The notes below the pieces were generated by a model. It was not told the origin of the DNA. It searched no databases and was given only the letters and a program-made list of their open reading frames with translations. A DNA stretch of 64,000 nucleotides from Pseudomonas fluorescens (GTDB lineage Bacteria > Pseudomonadota > Gammaproteobacteria > Pseudomonadales > Pseudomonadaceae): contig NZ_LACH01000063.1 in NCBI RefSeq assembly GCF_000968015.1, positions 1 through 64,000 of the forward strand, read 5' to 3'. Shown here one piece after another: positions 19,246 to 27,436 of the stretch (within the stretch, counting starts at the first letter, position 1; the number at the start of each line of letters is the position of its first letter). The position numbers were made by a program, and so were the translations under genes.

Positions 19246-19308
19246 CCAGTTCGTGCAGCTGAAATACTGACGAAACATTCTGGCCATATGATTCGCGTCA
19301 CTGAAATC
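19246..19308 (-). pseudogene. C-terminal scrap of an AraC-family regulator
   Basis: The minus strand reads DFSDANHMARMFRQYFSCT, which closely follows the second helix-turn-helix pattern of AraC proteins (GFSD..HF.R.FR..FGCTP). No frame on either side continues the family, so this is a remnant of about 20 codons. Confidence 0.35.
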
Positions 19309-19321
19309 CAGGGAGCTGGAG

Positions 19322-19537
19322 ATGAATCGACCATTAAGAAGCATGCGCAAACTGCTCGACTCCGTCGCCAATAACAATGAGGTTGCGGCGCTCGATATGA
19401 TGCGCGCAGCAGAGCAGCTCCAAGACGAAGTGCTACGCCAACGGTTGCTCAACATGATTCACCGACTCAACCAGGACGCTATTGACTTACGAATGGCGCG
19501 TGACGATATCCAGGGCGGAGCCATAAAGCTCGCGTGA
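19322..19537 (+). CDS. Small hypothetical protein
   Basis: 71 residues with GGAG 6 bases before the ATG. The sequence is acidic/basic and helical (LLDSVANNNEVAALDMMRAAEQLQ), with regular heptads and no membrane span or known domain. Codon use looks like real coding sequence. Function unknown. Confidence 0.55.
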   Translation: MNRPLRSMRKLLDSVANNNEVAALDMMRAAEQLQDEVLRQRLLNMIHRLNQDAIDLRMARDDIQGGAIKLA

Positions 19538-19725
19538 TTCGGTCTCGGAGGCGTTCCTTGGTCAGTCTGCCGCGCTTGCCTGTCGGGCCAAGGGACCCGT
19601 CCCGAGCTATCCCGGTGGGCCAGCGGGGTAGGTGGGTAGACGTTCATCATCGTCCATCGGCTCGCGCACTGATTTATGTATCACTCCGGTTTCAGCATCC
19701 GCACGCATCTGATAGGAGTGACAAA

Positions 19726-19857
19726 TTGCTGACTCGGCCCGACAAAGACGCGCTACGTGCGATGCTCGAATCGCAAGTACAAGAAAAGCTACAGCACGAC
19801 CCTGACGCGGTTACGACTTATGCAGCACAGCCTGAACGGGGTGCATGCCCGGGATGA
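19726..19857 (+). CDS. Small hypothetical protein with TTG start
   Basis: 43 residues starting at a TTG that follows AGGAG by 7 bases. The product (MLTRPDKDALRAMLESQVQE...) is helical at the N-terminus and Cys/Pro-containing at the end. No family recognised. The ribosome binding site and helical pattern favour a real small gene, but the region around it contains gene debris. Confidence 0.4.
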   Translation: MLTRPDKDALRAMLESQVQEKLQHDPDAVTTYAAQPERGACPG

Positions 19858-20138
19858 TTCCGTAATCGACAGGAACGCAGGCAGTGAGAGAGTACCCGGC
19901 CGATCCTCAGCCGTTGGCACGTCGAAGGTTGCATGAACTGCCAGACGCACCTGGAAACCAAGGCCACCTTCAAGCTGCCACTCAACGCCGATAACTCGGC
20001 GATTGACGACGACAGTATCGAAGTGGAAGTACAGACCCGTGACACGGTCCTGACACGGTCCTGAAGCGGCCAAATGCGGCAGGTCTGCTCAGCGCAGCCT
20101 CTGCGGACGCGCCCCTGTGTTGTCGGAGATCTTCGCTT

Positions 20139-20776
20139 TCATCCCCTTCGGACTACTAAACGCTGAGCGTCGGGGCCGTGTGGCTCGTTCGGGAATGGCG
20201 GCACTGATCGAATTGTCTTTTCTTCGGGGCGCGAGCAATCGCACCGATCAAAGAGATCGCCAAATATATCGTCCACCGAGATCACGCCTGACGCTAACGG
20301 ACGCTGGAACTCGCCACTCGCCACTCGCCAGGGCAGTAGGTCGGTAGTCCACATAGAGCTGGCCGCGAATCAGGACATCGTTATCAGCTTCACGCATGTG
20401 TGCCCGGTGCAACCTGGGCGCCACGGATCAACGGCTGGTCGCTCATGGTTGCGGCGCAGCTAACTTCAGCCGCAGGTAATGCCGCGTCGAGATCATCGAC
20501 AACAGTAAGTTCAACACCGGGTATTTGAAGGTCGGCAGCCAGTTTCTCTGCGCGAGATCTACTGCGGTTCCAGATACGAACCTGGCGCAATGACGGTCTC
20601 AATGCGGTGAATGCCTCGATGAGTGAGCCTGCCATGTCACCGGTACCTGCTACCAGGGGCTCCAGACTCAGATCGGCGATGACGGGGGGCGGTTCTCTAT
20701 GTGCCTGGGTGACTGCGGTACATAAGCTTGGATAGTCGAGCAGTTTGCTGATTGTCGGTGCATCAATCCACTGCAT
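20139..20776 (-). pseudogene. Decayed ornithine cyclodeaminase/mu-crystallin family gene
   Basis: The first 40 codons (MQWIDAPTISKLLDYPSL..., PPPVIADLSLEPL) match the N-terminus of ornithine cyclodeaminase or Δ1-pyrroline-2-carboxylate reductase-like enzymes. The frame then jumps straight to the NAD-binding domain (GTGDMAGSLIEAFTALRP, VRIWNRSRSRAEKLA), so roughly 80 residues are missing. A frameshift follows PGTHA; the next frame reads MREADNDVLIRGQLYVDYR, and a third frame continues FQRPLASGVISVDDIFGDLF. A triplicated 7-base unit (ACTCGCC) at about 20317-20337 accounts for the last shift. It overlaps the upstream cupin gene by 14 bases. The intact ancestor would have reduced cyclic imino acids, in keeping with the nearby proline-type genes. 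Confidence 0.8.
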
Positions 20777-21404
20777 AAGAAAGTTCCCAAAGTGCCAGCA
20801 ACGGCTTGTCGGTTGACCTCATGGAATGGACAGCGGAGGGTGGGTTGAACACTACGCCGCCTGGCTCGGGATTCCACCAGCCGACATCTTCTCGGTACCA
20901 GTGACCTTCCGATAAAACGACATAAAACTCTGCAGGTGGATGCTTGTGGTACGGATAGCAAAGTTCGGGCTCCATGACCGCCAACCCCACTGTCATAGTC
21001 GAACATTCAAGCAGTGCGCCCTTGCCGAGAATCAGCGCATGTCGGTGCTTTTCTTCGAAAGCAGCATCGTCCCCTTCTGAAGCGGATCGCCTTATCCAGC
21101 GACTGCTGGACAGCAGGGCCTCAAGAGCCGACAGCAGAATCTTGAAGTCCCGTTCCGTTCGGGGAGCATCAGCCAATGCCTGCGTTACCGTGGGTTCCAG
21201 GCAAGCGGGCAGGGAGGCGCCCGAGAAGGGAGGCAAGCCGATGTCCAGGTGCGCATTGCTCAATGAGCGAACACAGATTTCTGCATCCACGCCATCAACA
21301 CCACTCACTTGAGAATGCCGGGCCAGGATTCGCACAAGTGCCTCCCGCATCACCACTCCCTGTATCAGGAGTTCTTGTTCCGACATCTGTGGGTACAACT
21401 GCAT
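20763..21404 (-). CDS. Cupin protein of the dimethylsulfoniopropionate-lyase family
   Basis: 213 residues. The C-terminal cupin barrel carries YPYHKHPPAEFYVVLSEG, giving an HxHxxxxEFY metal site, then GHWYREDVGWWNPEPGG and the second-motif histidine in PPSAVHSMRS. This layout is that of the DddL/DddQ-type DMSP lyases. Those enzymes split DMSP into acrylate and dimethyl sulfide, but many family members have not been tested. The N-terminal helical part is normal for the family. AGAGG precedes the ATG. It lies downstream of a betaine-type transporter set, an MFS gene and a GlxA regulator on the same strand, and overlaps the decayed imino-acid reductase gene. Other quaternary-ammonium or sulfonium substrates are possible. 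Confidence 0.65.
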   Translation of the reverse strand: MQLYPQMSEQELLIQGVVMREALVRILARHSQVSGVDGVDAEICVRSLSNAHLDIGLPPFSGASLPACLEPTVTQALADAPRTERDFKILLSALEALLSSSRWIRRSASEGDDAAFEEKHRHALILGKGALLECSTMTVGLAVMEPELCYPYHKHPPAEFYVVLSEGHWYREDVGWWNPEPGGVVFNPPSAVHSMRSTDKPLLALWELSYAVD

Positions 21405-21541
21405 GACGTTTTACCTCTTGTACATACTTGGCAGGTCCCTTTGATAATTCAGTGATACATCCTTCGTGATTTCTCCAGGCTTTCTGAACGACTGAGCCCG
21501 TTCACAATGGGCAATGCAGAAATTACGTCTGAAAAGATCCG

Positions 21542-22693
21542 TTAATTTCGAAGTAATCGAGCTGTCGCACTGACAAAAACCAGCAGAACACTTACGCAGC
21601 CAAGAGCGAATGACAAGGTACTCAGATGGGCGACCGCCCCGATAAATACGGGACCTATCAGGATCCCCGCGTAGCCCATCGAGATCACAGCAGGGATGGC
21701 TACCGCCTGTGGCATACGTTGCTGGCGGCCTACAGCAGTAAAGAGCACAGGGACAATGTTTGAGCATCCAGCACCGACCAGAGCGTAGCCAATCAGGGAC
21801 GCGGCCCAGCCGTCGATTCCAAGCGACACGATCATGCCTGCGGCTGCGCAGAGTCCGCCAAGCGCAACGACGCGCACGCCACCTAGTTTGCTGACGATGG
21901 CATCTCCTGTCAGGCGGCCCACCGTCATCGCAGCGGCGAAGGATGCGTAGCCCAAGCCGGCGATGCTCGGCTCTAACCCTCGGCTCGAGACCAGGAAAAC
22001 CGCGCTCCAGTCGAGGATTGCGCCTTCAGTGAGGAAGACGATGAAACAGAGCGCCCCTAAGAACAGCACGATGCCCCTGGGCACCGCGAACATGGGTCCA
22101 CCCCGTTCAGTGCCATAAGTCAGAAAAGCAGGCGCTGCCTTGTAAAGTGCTCCCAAAACGGTGGCAACGATGCAGAGCGCAGCAATCAACGGATGCAGGC
22201 CCAAGGTCAGAAGAGCGGTCATCGCCCCGGCGCCCAATATGCCTCCGACGCTGTAAAGGCCATGGAAGCCGGATTGAAGTGCCTGGCCGCTGTTTTTCTC
22301 GACGATGACGGACTGTATGTTCATGGCGCAATCAAGCATCCCCATGCTGGCACCGAAGATAATGACAGCGATGACCAGGCCCGGTAGCCACACTACGGTG
22401 CTCAACAGCGGAAGAACGGCACACAAGACAATCGTCGCCCAGATGACGACCGGGCGGCATCCATAGTGTGCAGTGAGATAACCTGCGAAAGGCATGGCCA
22501 CAATAGATCCACCGCCCAGGCCAAGCAGCAGCAACCCCAGGCCACCATCGTCCAGGCCGGCGCGGGCTTTCACCAATGGGACCAGAGGCGCCCATGCGGA
22601 CATGAGTAAACCCGCGATAAGGAAGGCGATGCGAGTAGACATCCGCTCGCTGTAGTTAGCCGTGGGTACCAACACCGGCGATGGAGCATTCAT
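21542..22693 (-). CDS. MFS transporter (YbjJ-like)
   Basis: 383 residues with about 12 membrane spans. The N-terminal half contains RIAFLIAGLLMSAWAPLVPLVKARAGL and GYLTAHYGCRPVV (loop 2-3 motif A variant). GMLDCAMNIQSVIVEK resembles the YbjJ/FucP-like group, where NxQ in TM4 is typical. The direction of transport and the substrate are not readable. It is within the minus-strand run between the GlxA regulator and the cupin gene, and may export a breakdown product or import a related solute. Confidence 0.82.
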   Translation of the reverse strand: MNAPSPVLVPTANYSERMSTRIAFLIAGLLMSAWAPLVPLVKARAGLDDGGLGLLLLGLGGGSIVAMPFAGYLTAHYGCRPVVIWATIVLCAVLPLLSTVVWLPGLVIAVIIFGASMGMLDCAMNIQSVIVEKNSGQALQSGFHGLYSVGGILGAGAMTALLTLGLHPLIAALCIVATVLGALYKAAPAFLTYGTERGGPMFAVPRGIVLFLGALCFIVFLTEGAILDWSAVFLVSSRGLEPSIAGLGYASFAAAMTVGRLTGDAIVSKLGGVRVVALGGLCAAAGMIVSLGIDGWAASLIGYALVGAGCSNIVPVLFTAVGRQQRMPQAVAIPAVISMGYAGILIGPVFIGAVAHLSTLSFALGCVSVLLVFVSATARLLRN

Positions 22694-22793
22694 AATTCTC
22701 GGTAATCCTTATCGATGATGCTAGCCATCGTTTGTTCGGCTTAGACAGTACGGGTTTCTTGTGTGTTTTTGGCGGGCCTGGGTTTCGGAACAC

Positions 22794-23828
22794 CTAGCGC
22801 CTGCGCTCATACGTTGCTCTATAACTGCTTGGCGCGACGCCAAAGAAGTCACGAAAACGCATATGGAAGTTGGCGAAACTACAGAAGCCGGTCGCAATCG
22901 CGATATCGGTGATTGGCCGATTGCTCTGCAGAATAAGCTGGCGTGCTCGAGTCAAGCGCAGCTCAAGGTAGTAGCGTGTGGGCGTGGCGCCCACGAAACG
23001 ACAGAAGCGACGCTCCAATTGCCGTCGGGAAATGTTCACACATTCAGCCAGCTCATCGATCGATAGCGGCTCTTCGATGTTCTTTTGCATCAGTTCTAAA
23101 GCGAGCTTCAGGGTTTGTGGCAAGGTGGGGTCAGAGTCAACAATGACAGTCGATATCCCAGAGACTTCAGAGGTTTGATCGCAACTGAGAATTTCCTCGA
23201 CAGCATGGGTCAGCGACACGCCTTGTTTGGCGGTGATGAGTTCCAGCATCATTCGTAACGAGCTGCTGGCGCCGGCGCACGTGATACGGTTTCGATCGAT
23301 TACGTGCGTTCGACAAGAGACCAGCACCTTGGGAAAAACATCCTCCATCATCGCTCGCCCGTCTGGATGGAAAGCACACTCGACACCGTCCATTAGCTGA
23401 GCTTCCGCCAGAAAAAATGCCCCGTTCCACAAACCGCCCATGGTCGCGCCAAGGGAGGCGACGTTACGCAGCTTGCGCCGTAATAGCGGGTCGCTAATCA
23501 GCTTCACTCGCAAACCACCGGCGACGATGAGAACGTCGATACGATCCGGAAGTTGTGATAGCTCCAGGTCTGCCGAAATCGCAATTCCCAGATCGCTCAT
23601 GACCAGACGGCTCTTGATGCCGACTGTCAACACCTCAAATGCCGGTGTCTCGCTAATCAGGTTGGCGGTCACCAGTGCATCGATAGCGCCGGTAAATGAC
23701 ATCATCGAGAAATTGTTCAAAAGCACGAAAGCTACACGAGTCACCGCCTGCGGCTTTATTGGTTTCTCCGCCGTATAGGAGTACCCCATGTTTTTGTCTT
23801 TGAGCACGCTCTCGAATACGAATGGCAT
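22794..23828 (-). CDS. GlxA-type AraC regulator (DJ-1/PfpI + HTH)
   Basis: 344 residues. An N-terminal DJ-1/PfpI-like domain (VAFVLLNNFSMMSFTGAIDAL ... LIVAGGL ... MGGLWNGAFFLA) precedes an AraC HTH pair (LSIDELAECVNISRRQLERRF; ITDIAIATGFCSFANFHMRFRDFFGVAPSSYR). The normal nucleophile Cys of the DJ-1 elbow is replaced by Asn (LWNGA). The same Asn occurs in the regulator at 41112. This architecture is that of GbdR/CdhR-like regulators of betaine and carnitine genes in Pseudomonas. GAGGA precedes the ATG by 4 bases. It lies 41 bases behind the PrpD-like gene and probably senses a quaternary-ammonium compound (inference). Confidence 0.88.
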   Translation of the reverse strand: MPFVFESVLKDKNMGYSYTAEKPIKPQAVTRVAFVLLNNFSMMSFTGAIDALVTANLISETPAFEVLTVGIKSRLVMSDLGIAISADLELSQLPDRIDVLIVAGGLRVKLISDPLLRRKLRNVASLGATMGGLWNGAFFLAEAQLMDGVECAFHPDGRAMMEDVFPKVLVSCRTHVIDRNRITCAGASSSLRMMLELITAKQGVSLTHAVEEILSCDQTSEVSGISTVIVDSDPTLPQTLKLALELMQKNIEEPLSIDELAECVNISRRQLERRFCRFVGATPTRYYLELRLTRARQLILQSNRPITDIAIATGFCSFANFHMRFRDFFGVAPSSYRATYERRR

Positions 23829-23869
23829 AAATCCTCTTTGACACCTGAACGAATAGCTAAAAACCGTTG

Positions 23870-25225
23870 CTAAATCCAGGCAGCGGTTTTTGGAGCAGAC
23901 AGCAACAAATCAAAGAATGATTGGCAGTCATCACTACCGGGCAATGCTTCAACACTGTTTTTGATGGCATTGCTGAGCGTGGTTCCCAAACTGTCATCAG
24001 CCAGTAAATGGTATTTAGCAGCGAATTCGTCACTCGACATAGGGTTGCCGGGGTCGCCCTTGGCCGTCGCGGTAGGGCTCGTAAGACGCGTGCCGTCTTT
24101 CAGGGTAACCGTGACGCGGGACAGAATTTCCTCCGGGAACCTGGCGGACAGGTCAGGCGCCTCATGAAGGGTTATTTTCTCGCTGATACTCAAGATGTCT
24201 GGCGCATGAATGGAATCCCCGGTGACCTCTTTAGGGCCCAGCTTTCCGCGAACGATCAAGGCAGCCAAGGGGAACGCTAGCGCATACTGGGCCTCGTCCG
24301 CATTCTTCGGAAAATGCCCCTGCAAGCACACAGACTCGTGGAAGGTTTCGACATCAATGGTCTCGATCAACTCAGCAGTGATGGCTGGATGTGCTCGCAT
24401 TAAATCGGTCATGGCTGTGAGCGCCGGTTGCGCCCAGCGACATACCGGCCACGGTTTGAAATATTGCTCGTCGATCTCCCAACGAGTTCCGATGTCCTGC
24501 CAGAAAGTGGAAATCTCCAAAGGTTCAACGGTGGCGGCTGGAGCGCCAGTGACACCGAGCTGTGCCATCAGTAGTGCGTTCAGTCCGGCATAAGCCCCGG
24601 CGCCGTGGGCATCACGCAACATCGTCGGAAAGCTTACCAGGCGCATCATCGGGCACCGGGGGCCAAAGTATTCCGCGATACCCAGCGCATGACGGAATGT
24701 CGTTTCATCAAGCTTCAGCAGGCGGGCACCGGCGCAAACGACCCCGATCCCGGAAAAGGCACCTGAAGCATGATATTCCGGGGCAGTGGCCATTAATGCC
24801 TGGCCCGCACGCAAGGCGGTCTCATAACCAATGCACAGTGCGCTGAGGAATTCCTCGCCGCTGATGTCTTTGCCCTGACTGCGATACGCGTCAACCAATG
24901 CGACAATGGCCGGGACAACGGTTGCACCCGCATGCCCCTTGGAGGTGAAGTGACCTTCATGTGCATCCAGGCTATCAACGCAGAAACCGCCTGCATACGC
25001 CGCGCCCAATGGATGTACGGCTCTGCCGTCGAACCAAAGGCGGCTGGACAGCTTGTTGGCAGAGTAGTGGGTGTCAGCGTAGGTTTTGAGCATCACGCTG
25101 GTTTGATTGTCGCGAGCACCGGCGGCCACACCAATGATGTCGAGCAGGCAAGTTTTAACCAACTCGCGTGTATGCAGGGGCGCGTCCTTGTAACTGAAAT
25201 TCTGGACGAATGAATACAACTGCAT
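23870..25225 (-). CDS. MmgE/PrpD-family protein
   Basis: 451 residues. It has the all-helical MmgE/PrpD N-domain (DIIGVAAGARDN, GAAYAGGFCVDSLDAHEGHFTSKGHAGATVVPA) and the C-terminal alpha/beta lid (YALAFPLAALIVRGKLG, VTVTLKDGTRL). The family includes 2-methylcitrate dehydratase, cis-aconitate decarboxylase and iminodisuccinate epimerase, so the reaction is not fixed by homology. The D-A-H-x-G-H stretch is where the active-site residues lie. AGGA precedes the ATG. It is the gene after the ABC substrate-binding protein, but an intrinsic terminator lies between them, so its expression may partly depend on readthrough. Confidence 0.85.
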   Translation of the reverse strand: MQLYSFVQNFSYKDAPLHTRELVKTCLLDIIGVAAGARDNQTSVMLKTYADTHYSANKLSSRLWFDGRAVHPLGAAYAGGFCVDSLDAHEGHFTSKGHAGATVVPAIVALVDAYRSQGKDISGEEFLSALCIGYETALRAGQALMATAPEYHASGAFSGIGVVCAGARLLKLDETTFRHALGIAEYFGPRCPMMRLVSFPTMLRDAHGAGAYAGLNALLMAQLGVTGAPAATVEPLEISTFWQDIGTRWEIDEQYFKPWPVCRWAQPALTAMTDLMRAHPAITAELIETIDVETFHESVCLQGHFPKNADEAQYALAFPLAALIVRGKLGPKEVTGDSIHAPDILSISEKITLHEAPDLSARFPEEILSRVTVTLKDGTRLTSPTATAKGDPGNPMSSDEFAAKYHLLADDSLGTTLSNAIKNSVEALPGSDDCQSFFDLLLSAPKTAAWI

Positions 25226-25260
25226 TTCATGATTCCTGAATGATGAACGTCCAAACGGAT

Positions 25261-25285
25261 AAAAAGTTGCCCGGGGAAGGGCAAC
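25261..25285 (-). terminator. Rho-independent terminator between ABC operon and prpD-like gene
   Basis: On the minus strand GTTGCCC-TTCCCC-GGGCAAC forms a 7-bp perfect stem followed by five T residues. It lies 27 bases beyond the binding-protein stop and 36 bases before the PrpD-like ATG, so it would end or attenuate the ABC transcript. Confidence 0.8.
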
Positions 25286-25311
25286 CTTTTACTCAGTCTT
25301 AAAAGAAGGGA

Positions 25312-26355
25312 TTAATTTTTTGCGGTGGCGGTATTAGCAGTGGCGCGTGCGTCTGCCAGCCAGCTGTCGTATTTCGCGCGATGGGCCGCGATCCATTCTT
25401 TGGCGTGCCGGGTGATGTCAGCTGCACTTTTTTCACCATTGTGCATTTTCAGATTTTGCGCGCTTTCATCGTCGGTAGAGATCTGCATTTCAGACAGGAA
25501 CTTCACGGCCGCCGGGTTTTTCTCGGCGAACTCTTTGTTGATGACCGCTCTGACACTGTCTACCGCGAAACCAAGGTTTTTGCCATTGAAGGTAGTGTTG
25601 GTATCGTTTTTACCACCTGGAAGATCCGTACGTGGCACGGTTAACCAAACCACATCTTTACCTTCGACCAGAACACCGGAGATCCACTGAGGTACCCAGG
25701 TGTAATAGAGAATCGGCTTGCCTTCTTTGTAACGAGCAATGGTGTCGGCCATCAGGGCAAAATAGGAGCCCTGGTTATTGGAAACGGTCTTTTCCAGGCC
25801 ATAGGCTTTCATATGGTGGGCAATGACCAGCTCGCAGCCCCAACCAGGGTTGCAACCTGTCAGGTCGGCTTTACCGTCGCCATTACTATCGAACAGCTTG
25901 GCAATTTCTGGCTTTTTCAAATCATCGAGAGAGGTGATGTGATACTCGTCAGCTGTTTTCTTATCGATCATGTAGCCCTGTAGTACGCCCGGCATAATCG
26001 CGCCGGTTTTCACCATCGTTTCGTCGCCGCCGGCCTTCGCATAGAAAGATTTGTGTAGTTCCTCCCACAGATGAACCGAGAAATCAGCGTCACCATTGGC
26101 AATCGCAATCATCATGGTGGAGTATTCGGTTTCCTTAGGCGTCTCAACGTCGTAGCCCAACTCCTTGAGACCCGCCATTGCAATCTCTCCGCGAAATCGC
26201 TCTTCGGCAATTGACGGGAAAATTGGGGTGATTGATACCCCTTTTCCGGGCTCCTGAGCCGTGGCGGCTGATGCGAAAACAGGGGAAACCGCTAGTACTA
26301 AAAGCGCCACAGAGTGAATGAATTTCTGTTTTATTCCGAAGGTTGTGAAGTTCAT
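25312..26355 (-). CDS. Periplasmic betaine-class substrate-binding protein (ProX/OpuAC family)
   Basis: 347 residues. A signal peptide (KFIHSVALLVLAVSPVFASA, cleavage near ATA-QEP) precedes an OpuAC-type solute-binding fold: TETEYSTMMIAIANGDADF, LWEELHKSF, NPGWGCEL and YYTWVPQWISG are typical. The tryptophans and tyrosines in these stretches usually form the aromatic cage for a quaternary ammonium or sulfonium group. It is the last gene of the ATPase-permease-binding protein set on the minus strand. The exact ligand (glycine betaine, proline betaine, DMSP or carnitine) cannot be told. Confidence 0.9.
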   Translation of the reverse strand: MNFTTFGIKQKFIHSVALLVLAVSPVFASAATAQEPGKGVSITPIFPSIAEERFRGEIAMAGLKELGYDVETPKETEYSTMMIAIANGDADFSVHLWEELHKSFYAKAGGDETMVKTGAIMPGVLQGYMIDKKTADEYHITSLDDLKKPEIAKLFDSNGDGKADLTGCNPGWGCELVIAHHMKAYGLEKTVSNNQGSYFALMADTIARYKEGKPILYYTWVPQWISGVLVEGKDVVWLTVPRTDLPGGKNDTNTTFNGKNLGFAVDSVRAVINKEFAEKNPAAVKFLSEMQISTDDESAQNLKMHNGEKSAADITRHAKEWIAAHRAKYDSWLADARATANTATAKN

Positions 26356-26423
26356 TATCGTTTGCCTTGGCTGGATTAAGAAGTTGGCATTTCTTTTGGT
26401 TCACGACGCGCCGCTTAGCGGAG

Positions 26424-27389
26424 TTAGCTTTCTTTGGGACTGACTTCTATTTTCGTGACAGTGTCTTTTCTCTTCAGGCGATAAATGACCCCCGCCGGGC
26501 CTGTCTGGTACCAGTGCTCACCTTTGGTTGCCCTGTTACTGCGTTCGCCCATTGCCTGGGTCAGTCGGTCGAGGAAAATCGCCAGCAACACCAGCCCCAA
26601 TCCACCGACGGTTGCCAGGCCCATATCAAGGCGGCCAATCCCGCGAAGTACCATCATTCCCAACCCGCCAACCGAAATCATTGATGCGATCACCACCATG
26701 GAAAGTGACAACATTAATGCCTGATTCAGACCTGCCATGATCGTCGGTGCAGCTAGAGGAAGTTGAACCCGCCTCAGCATCTGGCGTGGGGTGCATCCGA
26801 AAGCACGGGCCGCCTCAACCTTGTCTTCCGGTACCTGGCGAATGCCCAGGTTGGTGAGCCTGACCAGTGGTGCTACCGAAAAGATGATCGTGACCAGTAC
26901 ACCCGGTACGTTGCCGATACCGAACAGCATCACGACGGGTACCAGATATACGAACGCAGGCAGCGTTTGCATGGCGTCGAGTACCGGACGTAGAAGCATC
27001 TCCAGTCGGTCACTACGGGCACACAGGACACCCAGCGGTATGCCGATAACTGCACAGAAAAACAGTGAAGTGAGCACCAGGGCGAGGGTGATCATGGCGT
27101 CATTCCATACGCCGATCACTCCTAAGAGGGTGAGGGTGACGAAACAAAGTATTCCTATCTTTTTCCCTCCTACCTGCCAGCCGAAGAGCGTTGCAATAAT
27201 AATGAATATTGAAGGAGGAATAGCCAACAAGCCGAACTGAATGCCATTAAGTACCTGGTCGATTGGCCATCTTATCGATCGGAAAACCTCGCGGAAATTA
27301 TGAACCAGAAAGTTCAGGGCAACTTCTACCCATTGGCCCAAAGGGACGTTGATGGATTGAAATGGGTCTAGAAAATTGAATTCGTTCAT
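26424..27389 (-). CDS. Betaine-class ABC transporter permease (ProW/OpuAB family)
   Basis: 321 residues with six or so core membrane spans. The BPD_transp_1 motif is present (EAARAFGCTPRQMLRRVQLPLAAPTIMAGLNQALMLSLSMVVIASMIS), including the EAA loop that contacts the ATPase. The long N-terminal extension (FLDPFQSINVPLGQWVEVALNFLVHNFREVF) is typical of ProW. It lies 47 bases downstream of the ATPase gene and 68 bases upstream of the binding-protein gene. Confidence 0.92.
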   Translation of the reverse strand: MNEFNFLDPFQSINVPLGQWVEVALNFLVHNFREVFRSIRWPIDQVLNGIQFGLLAIPPSIFIIIATLFGWQVGGKKIGILCFVTLTLLGVIGVWNDAMITLALVLTSLFFCAVIGIPLGVLCARSDRLEMLLRPVLDAMQTLPAFVYLVPVVMLFGIGNVPGVLVTIIFSVAPLVRLTNLGIRQVPEDKVEAARAFGCTPRQMLRRVQLPLAAPTIMAGLNQALMLSLSMVVIASMISVGGLGMMVLRGIGRLDMGLATVGGLGLVLLAIFLDRLTQAMGERSNRATKGEHWYQTGPAGVIYRLKRKDTVTKIEVSPKES

Positions 27390-27436
27390 GTCATCACCTG
27401 AATGTCCGAGCCTGGCAAGCCAGCAAATAGAGCCTA

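Noticed and set aside
20024..20063. Tandem repeat of GACACGGTCCT
   Set aside because: Only two copies exist and they sit in gene debris. It is a simple duplication, not a CRISPR or an attachment site.
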